DNA of 40,573 nucleotides. Origin: a virus. The notes below the pieces were generated by a model. The model worked only from the letters and a program-made list of their open reading frames with translations, did not search any database and had not been told where the DNA came from. Made by a program: the position numbers and the translations under genes. The DNA is taken from positions 1 through 40,573 of the IMG/VR virus record IMGVR_UViG_3300045282_000100, one strand, 5' to 3'. Shown in pieces: positions 11,970-20,560 of the stretch. How positions within the stretch are numbered: the first letter of the stretch is position 1; each line of letters begins with the position of its first letter.

Positions 11970-14567
11970 ATGGCGAAGATGTCGGACCAGACGCTGCTCG
12001 CCATCGTGGACCAACGCTATCGCGACGCCGACAGCATGGGCGGCTCGGGCAGCAACACGTTGGCCGGCGAGCGCATGACGGCGCTGCGCTACTACCGCGG
12101 CGACAAGTTCGGCGACGAGCAGGAGGGGAGGTCGCAGGTCGTATCGCGCGACGTGGCCGAGAGCATCGACAGCACGCTGCCGAGCCTGATGCGGATATTC
12201 AGCAGCGGCGACCAGGTGGTGATGTGCGAGCCCACCGGGCCGGAAGACGAGGAGGCGGCGCAACAAGCGACCGACTATGCGAACTATGTCTGGAACCAGC
12301 AAAACGCGGGTTTCAGGCTGTTTTACTGGTGGTTCAAGGACGCATTGCTGCAGAAATTGGGCATCGTCAAGATCTGGTGGGATGACACGGAAAAGAGGAC
12401 GCGGGAGGAGTACTCGGGGATAACGGAGGAGCAGGCGGATGAGCTGCGCGCCGATCCCGACATCGAGGTGATCGAGGAAAGCGAGCCCTATGAGGCCGCA
12501 GAGGGCGACGCGGCGCGGCAGGTGCCGCTGGGATTGCCCGTGCCGGGCTCGATGCCGCTGGCCGGGCCGCCGCCGATGCCGCCAGGCAATGCGCTCCAGC
12601 TTCCGCCCCAAGCCCCGCCGCCGCCGGGACTGTTGGCGCCGCCGCAAGCGGCGATGCCGCTCGGCCAGATGGCGCCGCAGCAGCAGATGCCTCCCGGACT
12701 TCCTATGGTCCTGCCGCCAATCCCGCAAGCACCGCCCAAGCTGGTCGACATGATCGTGCGGCGCATCAACAGGAAGGGAAAGATCCGCATCGAGAACGTG
12801 CCGAACGAAGAGTTCGGCATGGCACGATCGGCCATCAGCGTCGAGGATGCGAACTACACGCACCATCGCCGCAAGATGACGCTCAGCGACCTCAAGGCGA
12901 TGGGATACCCCCAATCCCAGATCGACAAGATCCCCACGGACGATCTCTGGAGCCTCAACCAGGAAAAGCTGACGCGTTTCGAGGACGACGGCACGGCGAT
13001 GCCCGAGGACACGGGCGTGATGGACCCGAGTACGCGCGTGGTGTGGCTGACGGAAGCGTACCTGCGCGTCGACTACGACGGCGACGGCATTGCCGAGATG
13101 CGCCGCGTGACATGGGCCGGCAACCAGATTTTCGAGAACGAGGAGACCGACGAGAACCCGTTCGCGTGCTGCACGCCGACGTTGATGCCTCACAAGGCGG
13201 TGGGGCTGTCCATGGCGGACCAGGTCATGGACCTGCAGCGCGTCAAGAGCACCTTGTGGCGCAATTTTTTGGACAACGTGTACCTGCAGTCAGCGCCCGC
13301 GCTCGTCGTCAACGACGATCAGGTCGTCGACTACAACGAATGGCTGACGCGGCGCGTCGGGCAGATCCTGCGCGCCAAGGGGCCGCCAGGGACGGCGTTC
13401 GCGCCGCTGCCGACGCAGTTCGTCGGGGCGGAGGTGTTCCCCGCGATCGAGTACATCGACACGGTGAGAGAGCAGCGCACGGGAACCCAGCGCACGGGCG
13501 CGTCGGGGCTCGATGCGAATGCGCTCAACCGTACCGCTACCGGCGTCAACATGATCCAGCAGGCGAGCGGCCAGCGCATCGAGCTGATCGCGAGGTCGTT
13601 CGCCGAGACGGGCGTCAAGCCGGCGTTCACGAAGATCCTCAAGTTGGCCAGCCAGTACGTTAAGCCCGAGGAGAAAATCCGGCTGCGCGGCAAGTGGGTG
13701 GACGTGGACCCGCGCGCCTGGGCCGATGGTTTCGACATGAGCGTCTCGGTCGGGCTGGGCACCGGCAACAAGGACCAGGCGGCGGCACACATGATGGCGC
13801 TGCTGCAGCTCGACCAGCAGATCATCATGCTGCAGAAGGGCATCCAAGGCCCGCTGGTCACCGGCGAAAATCTTTTCAACAAGCTCGAAAAGCTGGTGCA
13901 GGCGATGGGGCTGCACTCGGTTGATCCGTACTACAGCGATCCCGAGAGCCCCAAGATGCAGGCGGCGATGCAGGCCGCGGCCAGCCAACCCCCGCCGCCC
14001 GATCCGTCGGTGCAGATCGCGCAGATCGGGGCGGGCGTGCAGACGCAGGGCATGCAGGCGCAGATGCAGGTGGATCAGCAGAAGGCACAGAACGATCAGG
14101 CGAAGACGCAGATCGATGCCATGGACAAGAAGGCGGCCAGCGACCTGGCGATGCGCAAGCAACTCGCGGACGAGGCGTACAAGCAGCGCGAGCTCGACAT
14201 CCGCGAGCGCGAAGCGGCAATCAAGGAGCAGGAGCTGGGGATCAAGGGCAACGAGATCGGCGTGCGGGCGAATATCGAGCAGGCGAAGATCGCGGATGGG
14301 CAGCAGGCGCGTAGCGAGGCGCGGATGGCTGAGCAGGCGGCGGCGCGCAATGCCTCGCTGGATGCGGCGATGGCGCCGGCCAACGGGCAGCCGCACCCGC
14401 TCGAGATGATGCACGCGACAATGCAGCAGCACGGCCAGATGCTGGGCCAGTTGGCGGGCGCGATTGCCCAGATGAGCCGGCCGAAGGCGGGGCGGATGGT
14501 GAAGCGCGGCGACGGCGTGTGGGACTTCCAGCAGGCGGATGCGCCTACCGACGAGCCGAGGATCTGA
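11970..14567 (+). CDS. portal protein (head-tail connector), 865 aa
   Basis: The start at 11970 (MAKMSDQTLLAIVDQRYRDA) is chosen because upstream in-frame residues are shadow sequence over the previous gene. The core matches large podovirus portals: ALRYYRGDKFGDEQEGRSQV, the helix VESTLPSLMR-like SIDSTLPSLMRIF, FACCTPTLMPHKAVGLSMAD, RVKSTLWRNFLDNVYLQ, LDANALNRTATGVNMIQQAS and the following GQRIELIARSFAETGVKPAF. The C-terminal ~180 residues are a glutamine/alanine-rich coiled coil (QAQMQVDQQKAQNDQAKTQI), as in barrel-bearing portals. An 80-residue proline-rich insertion (about 185-265) interrupts the N-terminal half and is unusual. It forms the dodecameric ring for DNA entry and exit. Confidence 0.9.
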   Translation: MAKMSDQTLLAIVDQRYRDADSMGGSGSNTLAGERMTALRYYRGDKFGDEQEGRSQVVSRDVAESIDSTLPSLMRIFSSGDQVVMCEPTGPEDEEAAQQATDYANYVWNQQNAGFRLFYWWFKDALLQKLGIVKIWWDDTEKRTREEYSGITEEQADELRADPDIEVIEESEPYEAAEGDAARQVPLGLPVPGSMPLAGPPPMPPGNALQLPPQAPPPPGLLAPPQAAMPLGQMAPQQQMPPGLPMVLPPIPQAPPKLVDMIVRRINRKGKIRIENVPNEEFGMARSAISVEDANYTHHRRKMTLSDLKAMGYPQSQIDKIPTDDLWSLNQEKLTRFEDDGTAMPEDTGVMDPSTRVVWLTEAYLRVDYDGDGIAEMRRVTWAGNQIFENEETDENPFACCTPTLMPHKAVGLSMADQVMDLQRVKSTLWRNFLDNVYLQSAPALVVNDDQVVDYNEWLTRRVGQILRAKGPPGTAFAPLPTQFVGAEVFPAIEYIDTVREQRTGTQRTGASGLDANALNRTATGVNMIQQASGQRIELIARSFAETGVKPAFTKILKLASQYVKPEEKIRLRGKWVDVDPRAWADGFDMSVSVGLGTGNKDQAAAHMMALLQLDQQIIMLQKGIQGPLVTGENLFNKLEKLVQAMGLHSVDPYYSDPESPKMQAAMQAAASQPPPPDPSVQIAQIGAGVQTQGMQAQMQVDQQKAQNDQAKTQIDAMDKKAASDLAMRKQLADEAYKQRELDIREREAAIKEQELGIKGNEIGVRANIEQAKIADGQQARSEARMAEQAAARNASLDAAMAPANGQPHPLEMMHATMQQHGQMLGQLAGAIAQMSRPKAGRMVKRGDGVWDFQQADAPTDEPRI

Positions 14568-14568
14568 T

Positions 14569-15054
14569 ATGGCAAGCAACGAAACTCTCGTTACCCTGTA
14601 TCCGGCCGACAACGAGCCGCCGGGCAGCCTCTACGCGACGCGAGGCACGCGCAACGGCCACCCGACGCTCCAGTTCCTCAATGGCGTCGCATGGATCGCC
14701 ATATTCAGCTTCGTGATGCCGCGCAACTATGCGGGCGGCGGCGTTACCGTCTACGTCCATTCGTCGGCGGTGCCGACGAGCGGCACGGTGGGGTGGCTGG
14801 CGGCATTCGAGCGGGTGGGAACCGCGCAGGATATCGACAGCGACAACTTCGCGAGCAACCAGACGATCACGGCTGCGGCCGTCAGCGGCACCAGCGGCAT
14901 CGTCACCATCGGCAACGTCGCTTTCACGAACGGCGCGCAGATGGCGTCGATCGCGGTCGGCGAGCTGGCGCGCCTGCGCATCACCCGCAACGGCACCGTG
15001 GATACTGCCGCCGGCAATGCGGAGCTGGTCTGCGTCGAGATTAAGGAAACCTGA
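14569..15054 (+). CDS. conserved virion protein (jelly-roll-like), 161 aa
   Basis: The start is ATG 14569, directly after the portal. The protein opens NETLVTLYPADNEPPGSLYA and continues TRNGHPTLQF, MPRNYAGGGVTVYVHSSAVP, GTVGWLAAFERVG, DSDNFAS, then IVTIGNVAFTNGAQMASIAV. This is the pattern of a common family of small beta-rich phage proteins next to portal and capsid genes, probably exposed on the head or neck. The exact role is unknown. No signal peptide is present. Confidence 0.7.
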   Translation: MASNETLVTLYPADNEPPGSLYATRGTRNGHPTLQFLNGVAWIAIFSFVMPRNYAGGGVTVYVHSSAVPTSGTVGWLAAFERVGTAQDIDSDNFASNQTITAAAVSGTSGIVTIGNVAFTNGAQMASIAVGELARLRITRNGTVDTAAGNAELVCVEIKET

Positions 15055-15056
15055 GC

Positions 15057-15809
15057 GTGGCGCGCAGCTTTGCGTCCGCATCGACCGACGCTATCGTCGC
15101 CACGATCACGCCGACAATCGCGTCCACGGGCACGATCGCGTTTCGTGCGCGCCCGCTGTTCTCGCCGGGGGACGGCACATATCGGTTCTTTTTTGCGATC
15201 GTCAATGCCGGTACCCCCGCGAATAACAACCTCAAGCTGTACCGTTATTCGGATAACAATTTCTATCTGGACTTCCAGGCGCTCGGCTCGCTGAGCCAGG
15301 CATCGGCTGCCGATACGGGCGTGTTCGCCAGCGGCGTCTGGGCCGACTGGATAGTGACGTGGGACAATTCGGTTCCGGCGCGCAACATGTACGTCGGCAA
15401 CGTATTGAAAATGACCAGTGGCGCGGCATTCAACATTCCGACGACAAGCGACACCGCTTATATCGGGCAGAACAACGGCGGCGGCTCGATATCGTTCTAC
15501 GGCGACCTGTGCGATGTGGGATCTTCGACCATCGTGTGGAGCGCGAACGACCGGGCGATGTATCGCGCCGGCTATACATTCGATCAGATCCGGCCGGATG
15601 CGATTGCCAACTACTGGCCGCTCGTCGGCGGCGCATCGCCCGAGCAGAACCTGTGGAGCGCGAATGCCGGCGTGCTCACCGGCACGACGGTATCGGCCAA
15701 TCCGCCGCTGATGTTCCCGCGCCGTCGTGGGTTCACGAAGGGCGGCGCCACCGTGCCGCCGCCGCCGCCTGCCCGCCAATACCTGCCGCTGCTCGGCGTA
15801 GGAGACTGA
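15057..15809 (+). CDS. LamG/concanavalin-like virion protein, 250 aa
   Basis: It starts at GTG 15057, two bases after the previous stop. The beta-rich sequence (TGTIAFRARPLF, GTYRFFFAIVN, NLKLYRYSDNNFYLDFQA, WADWIVTWDNSVPARNMYVG, GAAFNIPTTSDTAYIGQNNG, SISFYGDLCDVGSS) has the strand order and phrases of LamG-type jelly rolls, which often bind carbohydrate. The C-terminus (FTKGGATVPPPPPARQYLPL) is proline-rich, a style common to phage surface proteins. It is probably a head or neck fibre contacting host glycans; this is inference from the fold pattern. Confidence 0.68.
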   Translation: MARSFASASTDAIVATITPTIASTGTIAFRARPLFSPGDGTYRFFFAIVNAGTPANNNLKLYRYSDNNFYLDFQALGSLSQASAADTGVFASGVWADWIVTWDNSVPARNMYVGNVLKMTSGAAFNIPTTSDTAYIGQNNGGGSISFYGDLCDVGSSTIVWSANDRAMYRAGYTFDQIRPDAIANYWPLVGGASPEQNLWSANAGVLTGTTVSANPPLMFPRRRGFTKGGATVPPPPPARQYLPLLGVGD

Positions 15810-15819
15810 CGTGGCCGCA

Positions 15820-16350
15820 CTAGCCCTTCATCCAGCGCCCGGTGACGGGATGGCGCGGACGTGGTGGTGGGGGCGTCCATCGCCGGTTTTGCGCTTGTTC
15901 GATGCGCGTCGCCCAGCGGCAGTTAGCGGGGGAATATGGGCCGTCGTTATCGACACGTTCCAGCGTGTGCTTGGGCGTCGGCTTCGGTCCCATGTCGGCG
16001 AGGAAGGCGGCGAAGTCGTCGCGCCAGCGGTCGCAAACCGTAATGCCGCGAGCGCCGTACCATTTGTAAGCAACGTGGTTTTTGTCATAGCACCGTGCTC
16101 GCATGGCCATCCAAGTATTGAACTCGGTTGTGCGCCCTCTGTGGTTGGTTGCTCCATGCGTGGTGACGCGCTCGCGTTGGAGACAACCGCAGGAGCCGTG
16201 CCGACCACTTCTAAGATCGCCGGTATGAGCGCGGCATTGCTTGCCGCAGTCGCAAATGCAGAGCCAGATTTTTCTGTAACCCCGCTGTTCCGCAAGTTGC
16301 AGTATCCGCAGTCGGTTGAACCTTTTGCCAATGTAATCCTCGGTTTTCAT
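15820..16350 (-). CDS. HNH-type homing endonuclease, antisense, 176 aa
   Basis: Encoded against the virion operon. The N-terminus carries a zinc-binding pattern (CICDCG, then GSCGC), followed by [28 protein letters not shown] and the signature [20 protein letters not shown] plus a QAQNRR tail. This matches the free-standing phage endonucleases that read 'GRGI.VC..W' and 'DN.GPY.P.NCRWAT'. It has its own sigma-70-like promoter and is less GC-rich than its neighbours, as expected of a selfish element inserted between two genes. The stop lies ten bases from the end of the convergent gene. Confidence 0.85.
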   Translation of the reverse strand: MKTEDYIGKRFNRLRILQLAEQRGYRKIWLCICDCGKQCRAHTGDLRSGRHGSCGCLQRERVTTHGATNHRGRTTEFNTWMAMRARCYDKNHVAYKWYGARGITVCDRWRDDFAAFLADMGPKPTPKHTLERVDNDGPYSPANCRWATRIEQAQNRRWTPPPPRPRHPVTGRWMKG

Positions 16351-16357
16351 AGGCCTA

Positions 16358-16386
16358 ATTATGCCTATAAAACCCGCTTAATGCAA
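16358..16386 (-). promoter_or_regulatory. sigma-70 promoter of the antisense HNH gene
   Basis: On the minus strand TTGCAT (16381-16386), a 17-base spacer and CATAAT (16358-16363) form a near-consensus promoter. It lies just ahead of the ATG at 16350, so the leader would be very short. It is the best sigma-70-like promoter I noticed in the window. Confidence 0.7.
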
Positions 16387-16399
16387 GGTTGTCACTGAA

Positions 16400-17437
16400 A
16401 TGGCGGATAACTATACCTGTTCCCCCGGTAGTGGCGGCGACACCTTTGCTGCCGACGACATCGGCGGCATCAAGACGCCGTTCGTCAAGCTGCGCTGGGG
16501 GCCGCTCGATACCGCCAACGACGCGGACATCGCGGCGGGCAAGGCGATCCCGGTGCAACTGCGCGGCTCCGACGGCACGGATCGCAGCAACCTGCTGCCG
16601 ATCAACATGTCGCAGATCAACGGATCTGCGGTGCTGACCGGCAACGGGCTGGCGACCGGCGCGCAGCGCGTGGTCATCGCGAGCGATCAAACTGCATTCG
16701 CGGTCAACTCGACGCAGATCGCGGGCACCAGCCTCGCGACCAACAACGGCCCTGCCAACGGCGGCTCGCAGCGCGTCGTGATCGCATCCGACAACACCGC
16801 CTTTTCCGTCAACGCCGTGCAGTCGGGCTCGTGGAGCCTCGCGGCCAACCAGTCGGTGAACAACGCGCAGGTCGCCGGGGTGGCGACGGCGACGGGCAAC
16901 GGCGTTGTGGGCACCGGCGTGCAGCGGGTGGCGATCGCCAGCGACAACACGCCGTTCGGCGTCAACAACGCGCAGATCGCGGGCACGGCAGTATCGGTCA
17001 ACAACGGCGTGGCCGGGACAGGCGTGCAGCGGGTTGTCGTGGCGTCGGACCAGACGCCGTTCGGCGTCACCATCAAGCCGGCGACATCCGGCGGCGTGAC
17101 GCCATACATGTATCTGGCGGCGGCGAGCGCGAACCAGGACAGCCAGAGCGTCAAGGGCAGCGCCGGCCAGCTCTACGGCTATGACCTGTTCAACGCCAAT
17201 GCCGCTATCCGCTACGTCAAGATCTACGACAAGGCGACGGCGCCGACCTCGGCCGATACGCCCAAGATGGTGATCATGGTGCCGGGCAACACGGCGGGCG
17301 CTGGCGCGGTCAAGGATCTGTCCAGCGGCGTTGCGTTCGCGTCGGGCATCGGGATCAGGATTACGACCGGGCAGCCAAACGCGGATACCGGCGCCGTGAC
17401 GGCCGGCGATGTCGTTGTAAACCTTCAGTACGCCTAG
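16400..17437 (+). CDS. repeat-containing phage fibre/neck protein, 345 aa
   Basis: The N-terminal ~70 residues (IGGIKTPFVKLRWGPLDTAN, KAIPVQLRGSDGTD) are an attachment-like domain. The middle holds four imperfect ~35-residue repeats of form NGxxxTGxQRVVIASDxTPFxVNxxQIAG. The C-terminal third is a beta domain (GQLYGYDLFNANAAIRYVKI, then PKMVIMVPGNTAGAG). This is the repeat grammar of beta-helical or trimeric fibre proteins of podophages. It probably forms a slender appendage; the receptor is unknown. The gene follows the inserted antisense HNH gene. Confidence 0.75.
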   Translation: MADNYTCSPGSGGDTFAADDIGGIKTPFVKLRWGPLDTANDADIAAGKAIPVQLRGSDGTDRSNLLPINMSQINGSAVLTGNGLATGAQRVVIASDQTAFAVNSTQIAGTSLATNNGPANGGSQRVVIASDNTAFSVNAVQSGSWSLAANQSVNNAQVAGVATATGNGVVGTGVQRVAIASDNTPFGVNNAQIAGTAVSVNNGVAGTGVQRVVVASDQTPFGVTIKPATSGGVTPYMYLAAASANQDSQSVKGSAGQLYGYDLFNANAAIRYVKIYDKATAPTSADTPKMVIMVPGNTAGAGAVKDLSSGVAFASGIGIRITTGQPNADTGAVTAGDVVVNLQYA

Positions 17438-17449
17438 CGGTCGCCTGGT

Positions 17450-17971
17450 GTGCTGCCGGCAATCCATACGCTGCTCGGCTTCACGGCGAGCGATCCCGTT
17501 GTCCTCACCAATGGCGCGCCAGGCATCGCCTTCCTGCCGATGGGGCTGCTCGGCGGCGCATCCGATCCCGGCGTCATCGCCGTGCCGCCCCCGCCGCCGG
17601 GTGGCGGAATGCGCCGCAAGCGCAAGCGCATCGACGAGCTGCCGCCTGATCTGCGCCATCTGCTGCCGCCCGAGTTGCGGGACGAGCTCGAGCCGGAACC
17701 GGTTCTCGAGCCGGCGGCCAGCGTCAAGTTCACCAAAGCCGAGCGCAAGCTGGCGCAGGCGGTGGCGCGCGCGCGCAGTGCCGATCCGGCGACGGCCGAG
17801 CGGGCGCGCGCTTTCCTCGACAGCATCAGGGCCAACGCCGACAGCGACCTGGCGCGGCTCCTCGCGCGCCAGCAGGCGCTGGACGAGCAACGCCGCGGCG
17901 AGCGCATGCGGGTTGCGGCCGAGGACGAGGACGCCGTGATGGCGATGATGCAATGGCTGATGAGCCAGTGA
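17450..17971 (+). CDS. hypothetical virion-region protein, 173 aa
   Basis: It starts at GTG 17450. The N-terminal part is hydrophobic/glycine-rich (AIHTLLGFTASDPVVLTNGA, AFLPMGLLGGASDP), then PPPPPGG, a basic patch RRKRKR, and a long charged helical region (KAERKLAQAVARARSADPAT to RMRVAAEDEDAVMAMMQWLM). The order resembles a fusion of a small membrane-proximal head with a coiled-coil tail. No domain is recognised. Its end overlaps the next gene by 19 bases. Confidence 0.6.
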   Translation: MLPAIHTLLGFTASDPVVLTNGAPGIAFLPMGLLGGASDPGVIAVPPPPPGGGMRRKRKRIDELPPDLRHLLPPELRDELEPEPVLEPAASVKFTKAERKLAQAVARARSADPATAERARAFLDSIRANADSDLARLLARQQALDEQRRGERMRVAAEDEDAVMAMMQWLMSQ

Positions 17972-18159
17972 AATATCATCTGCTGTGGCAATACTGGGAG
18001 CCGGGCGAGCGGCGCATCAAGGCGACGCAAGCCGGCTGGATGCGGCGGCCCGAGCTCGAGGTCGAGCAGCGCAAGTGGTGGTGGATGTGGGAAGCGCCGG
18101 ACGGGACGCTGGTATCCGCGCCGGCCAACACGATCCCCGTGATATGGCGATCACAATGA
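17953..18159 (+). CDS. hypothetical protein, 68 aa, tryptophan-rich
   Basis: The start at 17953 lies inside the previous gene's end. The sequence has many aromatics (HLLWQYWEPGERRIKATQAG, then QRKWWWMWEAPDGTLV), suggesting a compact beta-rich fold. It ends IPVIWRSQ. It overlaps the following 29-residue membrane peptide by four bases. The family is unknown. Confidence 0.6.
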   Translation: MADEPVKYHLLWQYWEPGERRIKATQAGWMRRPELEVEQRKWWWMWEAPDGTLVSAPANTIPVIWRSQ

Positions 18160-18245
18160 CAGTCGGCGATATCGTCGTGGTGATGGCCTGCTATGGCCTG
18201 CTGATCCTGGGGCCGTTGCTGGTTGTCGCGGTGATGCTGCCATGA
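18156..18245 (+). CDS. 29-residue single-pass membrane peptide
   Basis: ATG 18156 to TGA 18245, overlapping by four bases the stop of the preceding gene and the start of the following one. Almost the entire product is one hydrophobic helix (IVVVMACYGLLILGPLLVVA). The double ATGA coupling in a packed operon strongly suggests a real gene. Possible roles are an inner-membrane accessory or a virion membrane peptide; nothing more can be said. Confidence 0.6.
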   Translation: MTVGDIVVVMACYGLLILGPLLVVAVMLP

Positions 18246-18514
18246 CGGAAGACGAGATCATCGCCCGCGCCAACCGCGCCCAGGCCATCCTCACCGATCC
18301 GCTGGTCGAGGAGACGTTCGCCGGGCTCGAGGCCGTGTACATCAGCCAATGGCGCGACGCATCGAGCCCCGAGGCGCGGGAAACCATGTGGCTATTACTG
18401 CAAAACCTGATGACCTTCCGCGCCGCGTTTGGGCAGTACATTCGCCAGGGCCAAGTCGCGGTTGCCGCGCGCGACCAGCGCGAACGTGCCAAGCGACAGG
18501 ACGCCGAGCCCTGA
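18242..18514 (+). CDS. conserved phage protein, 90 aa
   Basis: An all-helical protein: EDEIIARANRAQAILTDPLV, ETFAGLEAVYISQWRDASSP, RETMWLLLQNLMTFRAAFGQ and a basic tail VAARDQRERAKRQ. This pattern (NRAxxILxDPLxxEAF, then W..s) is shared by small proteins found just upstream of scaffold and capsid genes in many podophages and siphophages. The function is unknown. It overlaps the previous stop and lies two bases before the scaffold gene. Confidence 0.68.
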   Translation: MTEDEIIARANRAQAILTDPLVEETFAGLEAVYISQWRDASSPEARETMWLLLQNLMTFRAAFGQYIRQGQVAVAARDQRERAKRQDAEP

Positions 18515-18515
18515 G

Positions 18516-19523
18516 ATGGCTGACGAGCCACCGACCATAACTCCCGGGCAATCCGCCCAATCCATTGCCGCTGCCATCACCGAGCGGCTGCACCCCCCCG
18601 GTTCCGAGGGTGAGGGTGCGCCCGGTGCCGACAGCCCCCCAAGCTCGCCGCCCCCCGCGGGCGACGACGCCGCCCCTGCGGACACGCAGGCTACCGGCGA
18701 TGATCAGGCGCCGGCCGACCGGGAGCCAGCCGCTCCCCCAATCGAGCCGCCCCGGTCATGGTCCAAGGAAGCACGCGCCAACTGGGCCAAGCTCGACCGC
18801 GAGACGCAGGAATACCTGCGTGAACGCGACAGCGAGGACAGTGCTGCGGTGCGCCGCGGACAGAACGAGGCTGCAGAGACGCGCAAACGGGCGGAAGCCG
18901 AGATTGCGCAGATCGCGGCCGAGCGGCAGCGAACCGCGCAGCAGCTCGAGTTCCTCTCCCAGCATATCCAGAATTTCGATCCCGTTCTTGCCGAGGGCGC
19001 ACGTACCGACTGGACACGCCTTGCCAAAGAGGCGCCCGGCGAATACGTCGCCAAGCGGCAGGAATACGAAAGCCGCATCCAGACCGTGCAGGCCATCAAC
19101 AACCAGCGCCAGCAGCTCAACGAGCAGACGCTGGGGCAGGCCAAGGCCCGCATGGTCGAGACACTGCGCCGTGATCTGAACCTCGACGACAAAGGCTTCG
19201 CCGCCTTCGACGCCGAGATCACGAACTACCTGGTGAAAACGGGCTACCGGCCCGAGTTCATCGCGCAGGTGGTCGATCCTACATCCGTGCAGATCGCGCG
19301 CAAGGCGATGCTGTACGACAAGCTGATGGCGGATCGCGCCGGCCTCGAGGCCAAGAAGAAGGCCCCGACGCCGACACGGGTGATGCGTCCTGGAGCACTG
19401 GAAGAGGCGACATCGACTGATGCGCGCTTTGAAACCGCGAAAAAAGCGGCACTCAAGAGCGGCAATCAGCGACGCATCGCGGACCTGATCGCGCAGCGCT
19501 TGAGGGCCAACCCTCAACCCTAA
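18516..19523 (+). CDS. scaffolding protein, 335 aa
   Basis: The start at 18516 (MADEPPTITPGQSAQSIAAA) avoids overlap with the previous gene. The N-terminal ~85 residues are disordered, acidic and proline-rich. Next comes the module RSWSKEARANWAKLDRETQE, typical of phage scaffolds, then a long coiled coil (AAETRKRAEAEIAQIAAERQ onward) and a lysine-rich C-terminus (KKAALKSGNQRRIADLIAQR) suited to binding capsid. It directly precedes the major capsid gene, the normal order. The role in prohead assembly is inferred from composition, order and the RSW motif. Confidence 0.82.
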   Translation: MADEPPTITPGQSAQSIAAAITERLHPPGSEGEGAPGADSPPSSPPPAGDDAAPADTQATGDDQAPADREPAAPPIEPPRSWSKEARANWAKLDRETQEYLRERDSEDSAAVRRGQNEAAETRKRAEAEIAQIAAERQRTAQQLEFLSQHIQNFDPVLAEGARTDWTRLAKEAPGEYVAKRQEYESRIQTVQAINNQRQQLNEQTLGQAKARMVETLRRDLNLDDKGFAAFDAEITNYLVKTGYRPEFIAQVVDPTSVQIARKAMLYDKLMADRAGLEAKKKAPTPTRVMRPGALEEATSTDARFETAKKAALKSGNQRRIADLIAQRLRANPQP

Positions 19524-19560
19524 GCCGCGGCCCACCGATGGCGCCGCCCAGGGAAGCGCC

Positions 19561-20490
19561 ATGACGATCCTCCTTAATACATTCCTGACGTTCTCCGCGA
19601 TCGGCAATCGCGAAGACCTCGTGGACATGATCTACAACATCGATCCCGTCGAGACGCCGTTCCAGTCGCGGATCGACAAGAACAAGGCAAGCGCGGTCTT
19701 GCACGAATGGCAGACCCAGGCGCTCGCCGCGGCCGCCCAGAATGCGCAGGTGGAAGGCGACGAGGCGGCATTCACGGCCGTGACGCCGACTGTGCGCGTC
19801 AACAACCGCTGCCAGATCGCGCGCAAGACCGTGGCCGTCTCGGGCACGCAGGAGGCCGTGGACAAGGCCGGCCGCGAGGGCGAGATGGCCTATCAGATGG
19901 TCTTGAAGAACAAGGAGTTGAGGCGGGATATGGAGTTCGACCTGTGCGGCAACCAGGCGCCGGTCACAGGCTCCAGCGCGGTGGCGCGCCAGTTTCGCCC
20001 GCTGTGCGGCTGGTACGCGACCAATACGAGCCGCGGCGCCACCGGCGCCAACGGCACCACGGCGCTTGCAGCGGTGGACGGCACGCAGCGCGCGTTCACC
20101 GAGGCGCTGCTCAAGCCCGTGTTGTCGTCGATCTGGGTCAACGGCGGCAAGCCGGACATCGCCATGGTGGGGCCGACGCAGCGGGTGATTTTCTCGAGCT
20201 TCACGTCGAACGTCACGCGCTACCAGGACACGAGCGACAAGAAGCTGACGACGAGCCTCGAGATCTACGACTACGATTTCGGCTCTATCACCGTCGTGCC
20301 GAACCGCTTCCAGCGCGATCGCGACGTGCACATTCTGCAGACCGACCTGTGGGCGATCAGCTATCTGCGCAAGCCGTTCACCAAGGATCTCGCGCCCACG
20401 GGGGATGCCGAAAAAGGAATGACGATCACGGAATACACCCTGGAAGCAAGAAACGAGAAAGGAAGCGGCATCGTCGCGGATTGCTCGTAG
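19561..20490 (+). CDS. major capsid protein (DUF5309/SU10-type), 309 aa
   Basis: The start has GGGAAG upstream. The sequence reads TFSAIGNREDLVDMIYNIDP followed by VETPFQSRIDKNKASAVLHE, WQTQ, RVNNRCQIARKTVAVSGTQE, KNKELRRDMEFDLCGNQAPV and a late FGSITVVPNRFQRDRDVHIL. This is the HK97-fold capsid family known as DUF5309 or SU10 major capsid protein. The length is standard and no prodomain is evident. It lies after the scaffold and is followed by a strong hairpin, consistent with high expression and partial transcript end control. Confidence 0.92.
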   Translation: MTILLNTFLTFSAIGNREDLVDMIYNIDPVETPFQSRIDKNKASAVLHEWQTQALAAAAQNAQVEGDEAAFTAVTPTVRVNNRCQIARKTVAVSGTQEAVDKAGREGEMAYQMVLKNKELRRDMEFDLCGNQAPVTGSSAVARQFRPLCGWYATNTSRGATGANGTTALAAVDGTQRAFTEALLKPVLSSIWVNGGKPDIAMVGPTQRVIFSSFTSNVTRYQDTSDKKLTTSLEIYDYDFGSITVVPNRFQRDRDVHILQTDLWAISYLRKPFTKDLAPTGDAEKGMTITEYTLEARNEKGSGIVADCS

Positions 20491-20503
20491 GCAATTGCTG
20501 CGC

Positions 20504-20535
20504 GCGCGGGGGCCGCCTCCTCTCGGCCTCCGCGC
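20504..20535 (+). terminator. strong hairpin after the capsid gene
   Basis: Bases 20504-20515 pair with 20524-20535 over 12 positions (11 Watson-Crick, one G-T) around an 8-base loop. It lies 14 bases after the capsid stop in the 70-base gap before the next gene. There is no T-run, so it is more likely an attenuator or 3'-end stabiliser than a complete terminator. Confidence 0.55.
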
Positions 20536-20560
20536 ACTACCCCGTCACCCGGAGCCGCCC

